DNA of 51,757 bases. Origin: Rhizophlyctis rosea (lineage: Eukaryota > Chytridiomycota > Chytridiomycetes > Rhizophlyctidales > Rhizophlyctidaceae). The DNA lies in assembly GCA_027596075.1 (NCBI GenBank), contig JADGJC010000290.1, positions 1 to 51,757 of the forward strand, read 5' to 3'. Made by a program: the position numbers and the translations under genes. The number at the start of each line of letters is the position of its first letter. Position 1 is the first letter of the stretch. This document shows positions 34,923 to 45,274 of the stretch, piece by piece. The notes beneath the pieces were generated by a model, which was not told the DNA's origin, made no database searches, and worked only from the letters and a program-made list of their open reading frames with translations.

Positions 34923-36289
34923 ACTGTCGTATGGTTGGTGAGACGAAGAAACGGGGAAGGGAAGGGGAAGAAGGGGAAACAGAGACGTCATGATAATGTT
35001 AGGTTAATCTTCGAAGGTAGAACTGAAGCGTACACGCACACCCAGACTATATTCCAAATGCTCATGTCTTGTAATCCACAATGTAAGCAATTGATGAAGG
35101 ACATTGAAATTGAGACGCTCTTTTCTTCGGATGCGCCAGGCCGATGGCATTACGGGTTGATCCCGAATCGAATCATTGCTTTTTTACCCGGGGGTGAAGC
35201 AATGTGCAAAGCAGCCACATCATGCGCTCGCAATCCAATGATAAGTGATGAGGCAAGGGAATAACTCAAATGCCAGTTGCAACAAGTGAAGTCAGCGTTT
35301 TTTTTTCGAATGATACAAGCAGGTCCACAACGAACATCGTCCCGGCGTTGTCGGCGGGCAATAGGGCTTTGTAACCTCAACTTGTCCGGTCATATGTTTT
35401 TGTGATTTAACGATGTAAGCAACTTTAGGCAATGCCTTCTTGATTAAAAAGAAACGCCACACGAAGCAAAATGTACCCTACCACCGACATGTTAATGAAG
35501 TGAGAGTGCACAACCTGATCAGCTATTTCGATGGTAAATGAAGTGGGCAGGTGTGAAATGTGTTGTTGTCTGGACTCGGTTGACGTTTTCGCAGTTAACG
35601 ATTCGACGACTGAAGAATATCTGCAGTAGCGTGGCCTGCAATGACATGAAAAGTATGAAGAATCTTACCGCCACATTTTGTATCTTATGTCGTGATTTAG
35701 CTTTTTTGCTAATTTAGAATTTAGGAAGCGATGCTACCAAGTACCCATGATCAGGCATAATTTGCAAAGTTCTATTAATGTATAATTCTGGATTTGGGAG
35801 GGACCTTTGCATTGAACGTTTCAGGCGATGGCAAAAAGAAAAAAGCATTCGAAGACCACCAGATCACATTCAATAATTGACGATTACATCGATGACGCTG
35901 ATTAGTAGCTCATATGTATAGGTGTGGGCATTTCACAACAACCTAAGATGTCGGCAGAAATTAGTCAGAGCATTCTTCACCATATCCATCGCTCTGGGCA
36001 AAGGCGCACCGCAGGACTTTTCCAGTCACCACACCGAATTCTCATGCATGCAACCCTATCTCCAGCTCTATCACCGTGACTTCTGGTGTCCGTTTTCCCA
36101 CCAAAAACGCGTAGCAAAGCCACCTGGCCCGACATATTCCGAATTCCGCAGCTCCGCCATTCGATGGACACAAGAAGGGCACAGATTTCGCACCACCTCG
36201 AAGCTTTCTTGACATTCTTGTCCTTCGCGGAGCTGTCACAAAGGGAACCTGGGCATCCTTGCCCCACCTAACAATGGAGCAAACCCGTC
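34923..36289. other. Intergenic, nothing recognised
   Basis: Short unsupported frames only. It starts with purine-rich 3' flanking sequence (about 34940-34985) of the upstream gene and ends with the promoter of the next. Confidence 0.4.
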
Positions 36290-38410
36290 ATGACTTCTCA
36301 AACCACTGACCCAGAGCTTCTCCTTCCCATATGTGTGCTCGGTGAGGCTACACTCGCAACGCTTCTCAGAGTTGCTCACCCTTCCACCACCTCAGTGTCA
36401 GACCTCAAAAAACTGGTCGCCGCTGAGCTCTTCCCGGACCTTCCTCTACCTTCCATCCCACGTTTGAAGTTGTTTGATGTAACAGCTGAGGGGGTGGATG
36501 TGACAGATGCTCGATTGTCCAAATCCTGCATCGAGGATGCGGAGATCTTGGCGGCATTTCCAAGTGCGGTGGCCTTAAACCCGTTTGAGATGGTGGCAGC
36601 AAGGTTTGAGCAGCAACGAGAACAAAATGGCAGGTGGGAGGCATTGATACAAATGGTTGGTCATGCATATTCTCACACCATGCCATGCAGCGTAAGACTG
36701 CTGGTCGTCCCGCCGCCATCGGCCCTTGTTCCTTCACCTAACCTTGCCGTTGACTTCGAACCGCCTCCCTATCGGCCAAGGACAGCCATTCCTTCAGGCA
36801 ACAGTTACAACCAACCTCCACCCCTTTCCGAAGACATCAGCACGCAATCAGGCCCTTCCACAGGAAGCTCAAAGGCAGGAATTCCCACATCACATTTTCC
36901 CCTACCCATAGCTATGCGATCATGGGACATCACTCCCAAAACTGGCATTTTGGATGAAATGATGGTTGTGGCGTCTGCTGTTGCCACGAGCGATGCCTCT
37001 CCATCCAACAGCAACGATCGGGCAATGATACCGCTCGCGTCGCTGAGTGTGGCGGACGGTAGGGAACCGGGTGTGCCGCAAGCAGACCGACGGGGCTCCG
37101 CGGCCAATACGTCGCCGCAGACTGAAGTACAGAACGCTATACCTTCAGTCCATGGCCGCGATGATGGCGCTGGGAGTACCCCAGAACCCTTCGTAATGCA
37201 TGTGGACAAAGACCCCCTGACCTCCTCACCCAATGACAAGGCATCGGCCACATCAAGAGCTCGAAGGAAAAAGCGGCTCGCTGTCGGCATCGTCATTTTG
37301 TTGGTCGTCATCCTCGTTCCTATCATCGTCGGCGTTCTGATCTACAAGCGTTCCCAACACCCTTCCGACAACAACTCGAATACCTCCCCCTCAACAACTC
37401 CATCACAATCAACACCTATACCATCCACTCCTCCCGGCCCATCCAACTTCACCGGACATACGCACTTTGTCATGTCATTAGCCCTTCTGCCGGACACAAA
37501 TCACCTAATCAGCGCATCGTGGGACGGTTCTATACGTATTTGGGACATAAAAACGGGAACAGCCACAATATACCAAATTTCACTTTGGGCGCCCTCGTTC
37601 ATAGCGCTGAATGGCAACGGCACGCGCTTGTGGGGAGGAGGTGGGAACGGTAACATATGGGAGTGGGCGGTCAACACGGACTCGGGGACTGGAAATGTTA
37701 CATTAGCTACAACAGGAAGGACAATGACATACGGCTCGCTCAATGTCACCAGCATAGTCTTAGCATCGGATAACGGCAGAACCATTGGCTTCACCGCGAC
37801 GAAGAACGCTACCGTCGGAGTGTGGGATCTTGACAAAAATCCCAACAACCCGTTATGGGACCTAACCGTGTCGAACGCCTCCCCACCTTCCAACAAAACC
37901 ACCGAAGTCACCAGTATAGCAATCATAATTGACGCCAACGGATACAGAGTCTACGGCGGCCTCACCGGCTCCATCCAATCCGACCCCGACATCGTCCACT
38001 GGAATGTCGGAACAGGCTTCATCTCTCCCATCGGCTCTCAACCCCTCACCTCCTCCCAATACCCCACCACAACCCTCCTCCTCTCCCCCCCCTCCCCCCT
38101 CCTCTACGCCGGCCACACAAACGGCTACATCTCAATCTGGAACACAACCACCAACACTCTCATCACCGAACTCAAGGAAAGCTCCCAAGGCGTCACGTCA
38201 TTAGCGATCACGCCGGACGGGAAGACTCTTATAGCCGGGTTAGCGAATGGACGGATTAGGTGGTGGGATACGGGGAGTGGGAGTGCGTTGGGGTTTTTGA
38301 GTGATGGGGCGCATGTTGGGGGTGTGGAGTGTTTGGTTGTGAGTGGGGATGGGAAGTGGGTTTTTAGTGGGGGGGCGGATGGGATGATTAGGAGGTGGGC
38401 ATTGAGTTGA
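36290..38410 (+). CDS. Crinkler-like header, transmembrane helix and WD40 propeller in one protein
   Basis: Intronless, 706 residues. Residues about 10-145 follow the Crinkler (CRN) ubiquitin-like header pattern: LPICVLGEATLATLLRV, SVSDLKKLVAAE, PRLKLFDV, a LNPFEMVAARF stretch, and VRLLVVPPP at the end, matching the family's closing IIV-PP strand. A disordered Ser/Pro linker follows. Residues 330-352 form a strong membrane helix preceded by ARRKKR, predicting cytosolic N-terminus and outside or luminal C-terminus. Residues 386-706 make a WD40 propeller with six or more blades (IRIWDIKTG, IWEWAVN, VGVWDLDK, ISIWNTTT, IRWWDTGSG, IRRWALS). The propeller side has at least eight N-glycosylation sequons (NFT, NGT, NVT twice, NAT, NAS, NKT, NTT), supporting exposure outside the cytosol. 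No signal peptide is needed for a signal-anchor topology. Function unknown; a surface receptor or adhesion role is a guess. Confidence 0.85.
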   Translation: MTSQTTDPELLLPICVLGEATLATLLRVAHPSTTSVSDLKKLVAAELFPDLPLPSIPRLKLFDVTAEGVDVTDARLSKSCIEDAEILAAFPSAVALNPFEMVAARFEQQREQNGRWEALIQMVGHAYSHTMPCSVRLLVVPPPSALVPSPNLAVDFEPPPYRPRTAIPSGNSYNQPPPLSEDISTQSGPSTGSSKAGIPTSHFPLPIAMRSWDITPKTGILDEMMVVASAVATSDASPSNSNDRAMIPLASLSVADGREPGVPQADRRGSAANTSPQTEVQNAIPSVHGRDDGAGSTPEPFVMHVDKDPLTSSPNDKASATSRARRKKRLAVGIVILLVVILVPIIVGVLIYKRSQHPSDNNSNTSPSTTPSQSTPIPSTPPGPSNFTGHTHFVMSLALLPDTNHLISASWDGSIRIWDIKTGTATIYQISLWAPSFIALNGNGTRLWGGGGNGNIWEWAVNTDSGTGNVTLATTGRTMTYGSLNVTSIVLASDNGRTIGFTATKNATVGVWDLDKNPNNPLWDLTVSNASPPSNKTTEVTSIAIIIDANGYRVYGGLTGSIQSDPDIVHWNVGTGFISPIGSQPLTSSQYPTTTLLLSPPSPLLYAGHTNGYISIWNTTTNTLITELKESSQGVTSLAITPDGKTLIAGLANGRIRWWDTGSGSALGFLSDGAHVGGVECLVVSGDGKWVFSGGADGMIRRWALS

Positions 38411-40185
38411 AGGAGCGTTATACCGTTTTCCAAACGAGGCGATACGGCAGGTTTGCGAAAGAACGTTGTTCCGGGGCCGCTGACAATGTTTGCTCCGATC
38501 GTTTAACCAATCACCTCCCTTTCGACAACGTGACGGAGAAACAATCCAGTTCCTGAAAGGATGCATCGAATGCTAAGTTCTCAACGATCCCACTATATTC
38601 AAGTCTCGTTGTTACTAAGCGCCAAAAGCATCCACTTCAAACTGTTGCGTCGCCATCAAAGCTACCGCTCACAGTTGGCGCCCAATCCAATATAGAAAAT
38701 GGACCGATTCATCAGAGTTTGCGCTGTCTTTGTCAAATGTACATACATTCACCCGTCCGTGAATTGAAATCGGATGCGACAATATTCTCGTATCCGAAGG
38801 CAATGAATATGCTGCTCGTGGCAACACGCCATCTCCCCACAACACTCCGCAATTTTGCTACTTGTGTACAGCACGGGTGTCTCAAAAGCTTCAAGAAACC
38901 GACGTTTCATCGGATGCGGATTGGCAGGGGTGGTACGGCTCACATAACATACTTAAAGTCCCCATATTTTGTCTGGTGTGCCCCGATCCTTTTTAGCCAT
39001 TCGTTCGTGATAGGCAAGATTGATTCCCCGAGCAGGCCGCCTCAGAAAGCACGACAAGAATTTAACCCGGAGTCCTGCGGCGTCTCAATCGTTTCTGGAG
39101 AGCAACAAGGACAGAAAAAGAATCCAATCATCTCTGGAGTCATTATACTTCCCCTTCAGAACTGATACCAAGATCTTCATACTCCGATAAACTGGAGATC
39201 TTCGCCAACTTTCATGCACAAGTCCCCTGGAGGACGGCAGATCGCTACTTTAGCCAGTACAGAGAAATTGGTCGACCTCCCGCGATCAGTTGGGCATTGG
39301 TTTCCAGTTTCCCATCTCAGTTGAAATTCCATTGGCGTGACCGTCGAGTGGAAGGTGCGGAATCCAGCAGCTCGACCCACCATAAACCACGCGCAATTCT
39401 TTTGCAGCATATCTTTTGAAGGGACAAGCACCCTGAAAAAGCCTATCCATGCATTTATAAATCACATTGAAAAAACAATCGTCCACGAAGGCTTCGGAGT
39501 AGAGAGGGATGAGTTCGAAGCGTTGAAGCTCCATATGAAGGTTTTGTGCCGATGACCGCAACTAGCACTGGTGATAGGCAACATGTCCTTTTTCGCTGCG
39601 GTTGGCAGAGGCGTCATGAATCGGACATACCACTATCCTTAAAATCATCATCATGTGCCCACAAGGCTCAAAAATGGCAATGACTTGGCAAGCATTGAAT
39701 ATAAATTGAATCCAACCCGAGCCGCCAGCAACCATTCATGGAGACTCAGCTGCGCAAATTTATTGAGTAGTTCCTTGCATGTCACCAGTAGATACCTGAG
39801 GCTGCCGTTGATGAGACACCGACGAAATCTGATCTCAACATTTGGTGTTGTGCAGCAAACAAGAGCAATCCTACCTATGAAGTGGGTAAGCGAAGGATGA
39901 GGTGTGAAGATTTCGGGTCTTAACCAGTCAATTCCTCGCTTCTTTTTCGGGAAGATTTATGGTTTCATTGAATGCCTAGTTTTTGAGATGCGTTATTCGT
40001 TTGGCTAGGTTTGTCCATAAGAGATGTGAAAAAAAAGCCGCACGTGAAAACATCCCAAGTATATCAACGACTTCGTGTTTAGCCAATCGATGTAATGTTT
40101 TACTTTCAGTCAATGCTGACATAGTAGCATTGCACAACAGACAGTCCATTGTTTCCTTTGTTCCTGCTGTCCGCCCCGCATACAT
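38411..40185. other. Intergenic, nothing recognised
   Basis: It carries 3' flanks of the two convergent genes. Short frames (longest 148 codons at 38719-39165) lack motifs. No repeat seen. Confidence 0.4.
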
Positions 40186-41021
40186 TCAAGGCAATTCACC
40201 ACAACCTCTTATTACCACTGGCACAGCAGGCTTCCCATCCTCGCTCCCTACCGCATCCAACGCCTCCAACACATCTAGCCCCTCCACAACCTTCCCAAAC
40301 ACCACATATTTCCCATCCATCTTAGCCAACTTTGCCTTATCATCCGTCAACACCACAAAAAACTGACTAGTGTTTGAATTCTTCCCGGAATTCGCCATAG
40401 CCAATATCCCCTTCTCAAACTTCGCATTCATCCCCTCCTTCTCGTCATTGAACTTGCCACCATATATAGACTCGCCACCGCTACCATCCATGCGAGTGAT
40501 GTCTCCGCCTTGGGCAACAAAGCCTTTGACGATGCGGTGTATGGGTATGGATTTGTAGTGAAGGGGTTTGCGCTTGTCGGATTTACATGAGCCACGGGAG
40601 CCGGTGCATAGTGCGAGGAAATTTGCGGATGTCTTTGGGGTGGTGGTGGAAAGGGAGAAGACGAGGCGGCCGCCCTTTGCGGGAGGGACAGGTTCAAAGC
40701 TTATGGATCCCTGTCAAGTGAAGGATTTCAGCGATACAAGGATGCTGCCAGCTAAATGCTTGTCCATAGACTGGATGGGCTTATTGCCGGTCGAGCTCGA
40801 AGCTCATCCCTGTGTACCTGGACTTTGCAAGTTGGGTCCGAGTCGTAAAGTTCCGAAAGCAACTCCTTCTCCTCCAGCGTCAGTTCCTTCACAGCAGCTG
40901 CCGTGATTCCCAGTTCGTGGCACCGTTTGCGTAAGAAGTGAACTCCACGATCTGCAGCGTCTATGAGCGCTGCCCTCTCCTTGGGGTCCCCTATCTCGAC
41001 GTCGAAAAACGCTCTTGACAT
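40186..41021 (-). CDS. Cyclophilin-type peptidyl-prolyl isomerase with internal helical insert
   Basis: Exons 41021-40818 and 40710-40186 around a 107-nt intron (GTACAC...GACAG, phase 0) give 242 residues. The start MSRAFFDVEIG aligns with the first cyclophilin strand. A roughly 60-residue charged helical insert follows (residues about 12-68, including LTLEEKELLSELYDSD) before the family resumes with GGRLVFSLSTTTPKTSANF. The active-site residues R127, F132 and Q135 (HRIVKGFVAQGGD) and QFF (F185/F186) are present, so prolyl isomerase activity is likely. The residue equivalent to human CypA Trp121 is Lys198 (KMDGKYVVFGKV), which by family knowledge predicts weak cyclosporin binding. No signal peptide, so cytosolic or nuclear. 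An ATG at 41108 in the same frame would add 29 residues but lacks homology support. Confidence 0.9.
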
Positions 41022-42546
41022 TGTTTCAGGATTTTGTTTTTGGAAATGGGTGGAATGTCGCATGTCGAGGGCTGGGCGGGGGATCTTGCAGGGCCTTCTG
41101 AGAATCACGTGCTTGTATATCTACACCTGCAATTGATTACGAGATTATTGGGTCACCGGTAGGCACCCCAGCCAGCCGAACAGACCTTTACCTTTTTGAC
41201 AGCCTTCAAAGTTGCAGGCGCCTGAACCAAATAATAATTCAGGTATAGGTACGCTAAGTGCTACTATAACTCACCAGTGTGTATCATGTCATCTGTGGGC
41301 GTCCAGATCAACTCTATCCTCTAACCGACTGGACCAACAGCCCAGCGTACTTCAATACACTAATCCGCCGTCGTTATCGGCATCGTTGTTGTAGTCCGTA
41401 CATCACATCGATGGAAAACACCAGCGCAGGGGACATCCCCTTGCGAGTTACACTCAGCTGACAATCATTCGAAACACTTCCCGGCGGTGCTGCCGGAAAT
41501 ACGATTGCGCGTTTAAAGCCAGGTTGATAAAGCCGACGCGCGTACAAGTTGATACCTATAGTACTGGAATCCAGGCACGCATTGGCAGAGTCCAAGTCCT
41601 CCCCTACTAGGTTCAGGAATTTCAATTCCCAACACCGAGTCGCTCAAAATATCCTGCCTGTCCCTTGCGACGTCACCTAAAAAGCAAACCATCACCCAAT
41701 CAGACAGTTGCTAAACAGTAACTTCAGAATCTAGGGAGATAGGTATCACCAGCCATATAACCAATTGAATATGTCCAACCCTTCTGACACTTGGCAAGCT
41801 GCAGCCCACGCTGCTTTCGATTACCTTGCCTTGACCTTTGCATGATTCCAGCCACCGTTGCTATGCAAGCTGCAGCCTATGCAGCTTCACTTGCACATCC
41901 TACGGCTTCACAACATCCACTGCGCCGCATATCGACGAGGTTGGCGGCGAGTGGGAGCGGGAGAGGGTGGATGTCAGGGAGGATGTCAACGTGGATGTCG
42001 ACGGTGAGGGGCAGGCGGAGGATGTCGACGTGGATGTCGGGGAGGGGCAGGGGGAGCATGGGGACGTGTCGTCGGATACGGATATCGACGGGGAGGGGCA
42101 GAGAGACACGGATGTCGCCGGCGAGGAAGAGGATACCCAGGATGGGAGGATACCCATAGGATGGGAGGATACCCGCAATATACCATCTCTACTGAGCTGT
42201 GAAAGGAATTTCTGAGAGCGACGAATGGGCCCATGTACATGATTTCCGTGTTGTCCTGATATTGTTGGCTCTGAAGTCTCCCATCCAATGCTTCCAACAA
42301 TACCGCTTTTTTAATGTCTCCTTGCTGGTTCTTACAGCTTCGGCGTAAGTCCCACGGTACATTGGTATAGTTTGTGGAGGCCAAATCGATCTTGTTGGAT
42401 CGCTTTCTGCATCCCGCCATGGGGCCACCCTTGTGAGGGAGACGCCCTTCAAAGGTCACGCCTCCCTTCGGGGTCGGGGCCTTTCCACCTCCTACTCCTG
42501 GATGAAAGATTTATGGTGGACCACTGTCGAAGCACAGCTAGTCAAT
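41022..42546. other. Intergenic with minisatellite, left flank of the viral-like block
   Basis: Apart from the minisatellite listed separately, it contains the 13-base word GCAAGCTGCAGCC twice (about 41795 and 41864). A minus-strand frame at 41986-42459 has a coding-like stretch (KKAVLLEALDGRLQSQQYQD) but no motif, and its other half runs through the minisatellite, so I do not call it a gene. Confidence 0.35.
41960..42172 (+). repeat. GC-rich minisatellite, about 39-bp unit, plus 19-bp repeat
   Basis: Units starting GGATGTC at 41981 and 42020 (39 bp apart) share ACGTGGATGTCG and GAGGGGCAGG, with decayed copies to about 42125. Right after it GGATACCC/GGATGGGA repeats with a 17-19 bp period to 42172. 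In one plus frame it encodes Asp/Glu/Val/Gly-rich sequence, but no gene structure supports translation. Confidence 0.7.
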
Positions 42547-43385
42547 ATGTCTGACGGAATGGATGCGCAAAATGCATGCAAAAAGATCTCCACCCAAGCA
42601 GAGAATACATTGGATTGGGGCAAAGCCATTTCAGAGTCACTCAGAGTCTTCAACCCTCTTTCCAATCTAACCGACCCCCAAAGGTAGGCGACCGATGCGC
42701 AACAGGCCATTAAGAATCTAACGAAATTGGACATGAGCAACAACAACGTGTATAAGCTCAGCTCCAGTTGTGGAAACATTGCCGCCAACATCCAAAAGAA
42801 TGTCATCGACACTTCATCATGTTACCCGGCGAGGATGGCCACCATGTGGAGCACGCCCTTCCGTACACAATATCCCGACAAATGCATCATCCATGACATC
42901 AATCAGGATAACCAGATTAACAGTCACATCAGCTGTGTGATGAATGGACGCATGGATGTGGCAAAGAAGCAAACCGCCACTATCGACACCGCCGCTGTCA
43001 TCGAAGCTGCACAGAAGGCCACCAATCTGACGAGCAACACCAGTAAGTCCGACACGTGCAACTACGTCAACAACAACCTGTCCTGGAACCAGTACATTGA
43101 GGCTATGAACTCGTGCACGAACAAAGTGAACAACGACCAGGCGAACGAGATCATTGGGTGCCTCCCTTCGTACAATGTCAGCCAGAGTAACAAGGCGGTA
43201 CCTACGCAAGCTGCACGTGGGGCAACAAAGCCACTATTCAAAGTGATTCCTCTTCCGCCGTGTCCCAGTCCGCAATCACCAAAGTTCAGGAAATCGCCGA
43301 AGGTATCAATCCTGTGGCTGCTTTCGTCAGCTGCATCTTCTGCGTCCTCATACTCGCAGTCATCGGATATCTGCTGTTCGGATAG
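42547..43385 (+). pseudogene. Broken viral-type membrane protein gene, L1R/F9L-like
   Basis: Intronless frame with evenly spaced Cys residues, Gln/Asn/Thr-rich helices (CIIHDINQDNQINSHISC) and, in its last segment, a strong C-terminal membrane helix ending at a TAG at 43383-43385. This plan (helical ectodomain with disulphide Cys, C-terminal anchor) resembles the L1R/F9L-like virion membrane proteins of large DNA viruses; the match is by pattern only. Two breaks: an in-frame TAG at 42685-42687 and a frame change near 43195, before the membrane helix. The first break leaves the true start uncertain (ATG 42547 is a candidate; a frame also runs upstream to 42433). Together with the next two genes it suggests an old virus-derived insertion, not an expressed host gene. 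Confidence 0.5.
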
Positions 43386-43504
43386 ACTAAATGGGTCAAA
43401 CTTGGTGCTAACCGTTACTCAATTCAGCTGAAATACATGTCGTGGAAAGGTAATTGCACAATAGTTAAACAATTTATGAGTGCATTACAAAGGGAACAGT
43501 ACAC

Positions 43505-44293
43505 ATGACGACACCAGGTACTAAAGCGTTGATCAATTACTGCAGCACCTCTATTGACACTTGGCTAAAGCAGTACGATCAAGCCAAGACAGCGCATGAC
43601 CCACAATGGAATACCTGGAAGGCAGAGGACGACGCCCTCAGCAAGTGCGCCGATGATCTGCAAGTTCTGCAGACGTTCAAAGAATGCATCAAATACACCG
43701 ACGGCTACCGGACAAATGGAAAGCGTGGGAAGGCAAATATATGCAAGGCGGGGTTGAATTGGAGTTGTGACATCGGAGCATTTTGTGATCAGTACGCCAT
43801 TAAACCTACGGACCTAGATAAAGCCTTCTCATCGGTACCGGCGGGTAACAGCTCGGCCGAGTGTTACAGCGCTGATTCTGAATGGTTTTGGAGGAAGGGC
43901 CGCTGCAAGCCGGATCCAGTTGCCGTCCAGGCGGCCATAGATGCCATAACAAACGTGCAACTCCCAGCCAAAAGAGCATCTGAGCCTCAATTGCATCCCC
44001 CATCCCCGTTGAACGTCGTATGTCAAAAATGCAGTCAAATTAACTGGATGAACCTCACAAACGCAACAAATCCCAGAGTCCTGGTTCAGACAAATAAGCA
44101 TACATGCATCGCAACTCTCTCAGGGCAGGGCTCACCTACTACTGCTCCCGGTCCTACTACCATCCAGACGAATGACGGAGTGGCTGCACCCTTCACAAAC
44201 GAAGCAGCCGGATTACCGGTATGAGTGGTATGGGTTTGGGTTGTTGTCGCTCTGGTGATAATTACAGGGACTCCGCTGATCGCTTTCGTGTAA
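43505..44293 (+). pseudogene. Cys-rich membrane protein gene interrupted before its anchor
   Basis: An intact 239-codon frame runs from ATG 43505 to TGA 44222-44224. It is rich in Cys (11, including a CxxC in VCQKCSQ), Trp and sequons (NSS, NLT, NAT). Directly after the TGA the same frame continues for 22 codons that are almost all Val/Ile/Leu/Ala/Trp, then stops with TAA at 44291-44293. So the ancestral protein probably ended in a transmembrane anchor and the TGA is a nonsense mutation. It starts 120 bp after the upstream broken gene, on the same strand, without introns. The design resembles Cys-rich anchored proteins found in the entry-fusion complexes of large DNA viruses; family assignment is not secure. 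A shortened soluble product is possible if it is expressed. Confidence 0.5.
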
Positions 44294-44324
44294 AGTAGAT
44301 ATACTTTCGTGTCGCGTCAAGGTA

Positions 44325-44802
44325 ATGTCTGTTGAAATCATTTTGCTACTGTACGTAACATTTTCTTTACTGGATGTTGTCATATGAGGAGGAAAAGAAG
44401 AAAATGGTCTCCGCTGCCGTGGAGCGTGTCCGCAAGCTGCCGGCTCAATACGGCACTCGCTTCCGAGACATCGACGACATTCTGTGTGAGCAGCTGTTTG
44501 ACATGACAGAAACATCTGTGAACGACCTTGGAGTCGATCTCGACAAAAAGTATCCTCTTCCGGTTCCGAAGTCTGGTTTGGTTCAATGGAAGGGCAATTG
44601 GAACAAGTTGTTCTGTCAAATTCTTGCCCTATACAGCGGGCCGACGGCAGCCGGCGTAAATTCTTTCATTTACCATGTACGTCACAACCGCGGCAAAAAA
44701 TACTATCTTTACGCGCTTGTACAACAACGCAAAATCGAGATACATCTCGGCTGCAAGTGGGTGCGTCAATGGCGCGGTCTTGTCCTGTTCCGCTTCGGTT
44801 GA
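44325..44802 (+). pseudogene. Third gene of the viral-like block, likely frameshifted
   Basis: A 20-codon frame from ATG 44325 encodes a hydrophobic segment (EIILLLYVTFSLLDVVI) and ends at a TGA near 44387. In the +1 frame, overlapping it, a 142-codon frame (from ATG 44374) begins with an acidic/basic stretch (YEEEKKKMVSAAVERVRKLP) and looks coding (GTRFRDIDDILCEQLFDM). An N-terminal anchor followed by a charged domain, split by one frame change, is the simplest reading. It begins 32 bp after the previous gene, same strand, no intron. Its right end overlaps the minus-strand frame at 44629-45044, and which strand is coding there is unresolved. Family unknown. Confidence 0.35.
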
Positions 44803-45108
44803 TGAGGATTGAGAAACGGACGGTGGGATGGAGGTTACGTCGTTGCTGTCGACTGAGGGTTCCTCGTCCGTTACGTATTCGTATTCTTCTTCTTCTTCGG
44901 GTGGTGCGTCTTCCGGAGTAGTATCAAGGACGGTGGTATCGACCTTGACTTCCTCAGGATGCGTCTTCGCAAACTCGTCTAATGCCTCTCCCAACGCAAC
45001 GTGGAACTCTTTCAAGCCTTCTGGGACGGCGGAGTTGATCGCCACTACAAGTATTGCGAAACGAAATTTTAGTCATCGGCGCTACGTACAAACCCCCACC
45101 CATCCCAT
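44629..45108 (-). CDS. Possible acidic tail-anchored protein, overlapping antisense
   Basis: A frame at 44629-45044 reads an amphipathic start (GLKEFHVALGEALDEFAKTH), a strongly acidic middle (EDAPPEEEEEYEYVTDEEPS) and a C-terminal hydrophobic helix (VKIVFFAAVVTYMV), typical of a tail anchor. A 45-nt intron (45045-45089, GTACGT...GTAG with a GACTAA branch site) would join it to a 6-codon first exon starting at ATG 45108, giving 144 residues. Such a short exon and intron are doubtful. It could instead be the last exon of a longer minus-strand gene reaching to about 46.2 kb, or a shadow of the plus-strand gene it overlaps. Confidence 0.35.
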
Positions 45109-45274
45109 GGCCTGCCCACCGGGCGCAACATATGCCTCGCCTCGTTCATATGCAATGGGTTGCATTGTGGGGCTTCAAGAGGGCTTAGTGGCTGCACTAG
45201 GCTTTGTGTCTTACTGCCCAGGGCTTGGTACACTGACAGACATCATGGTCCAGGATTTTTCTACCAGACTACCA

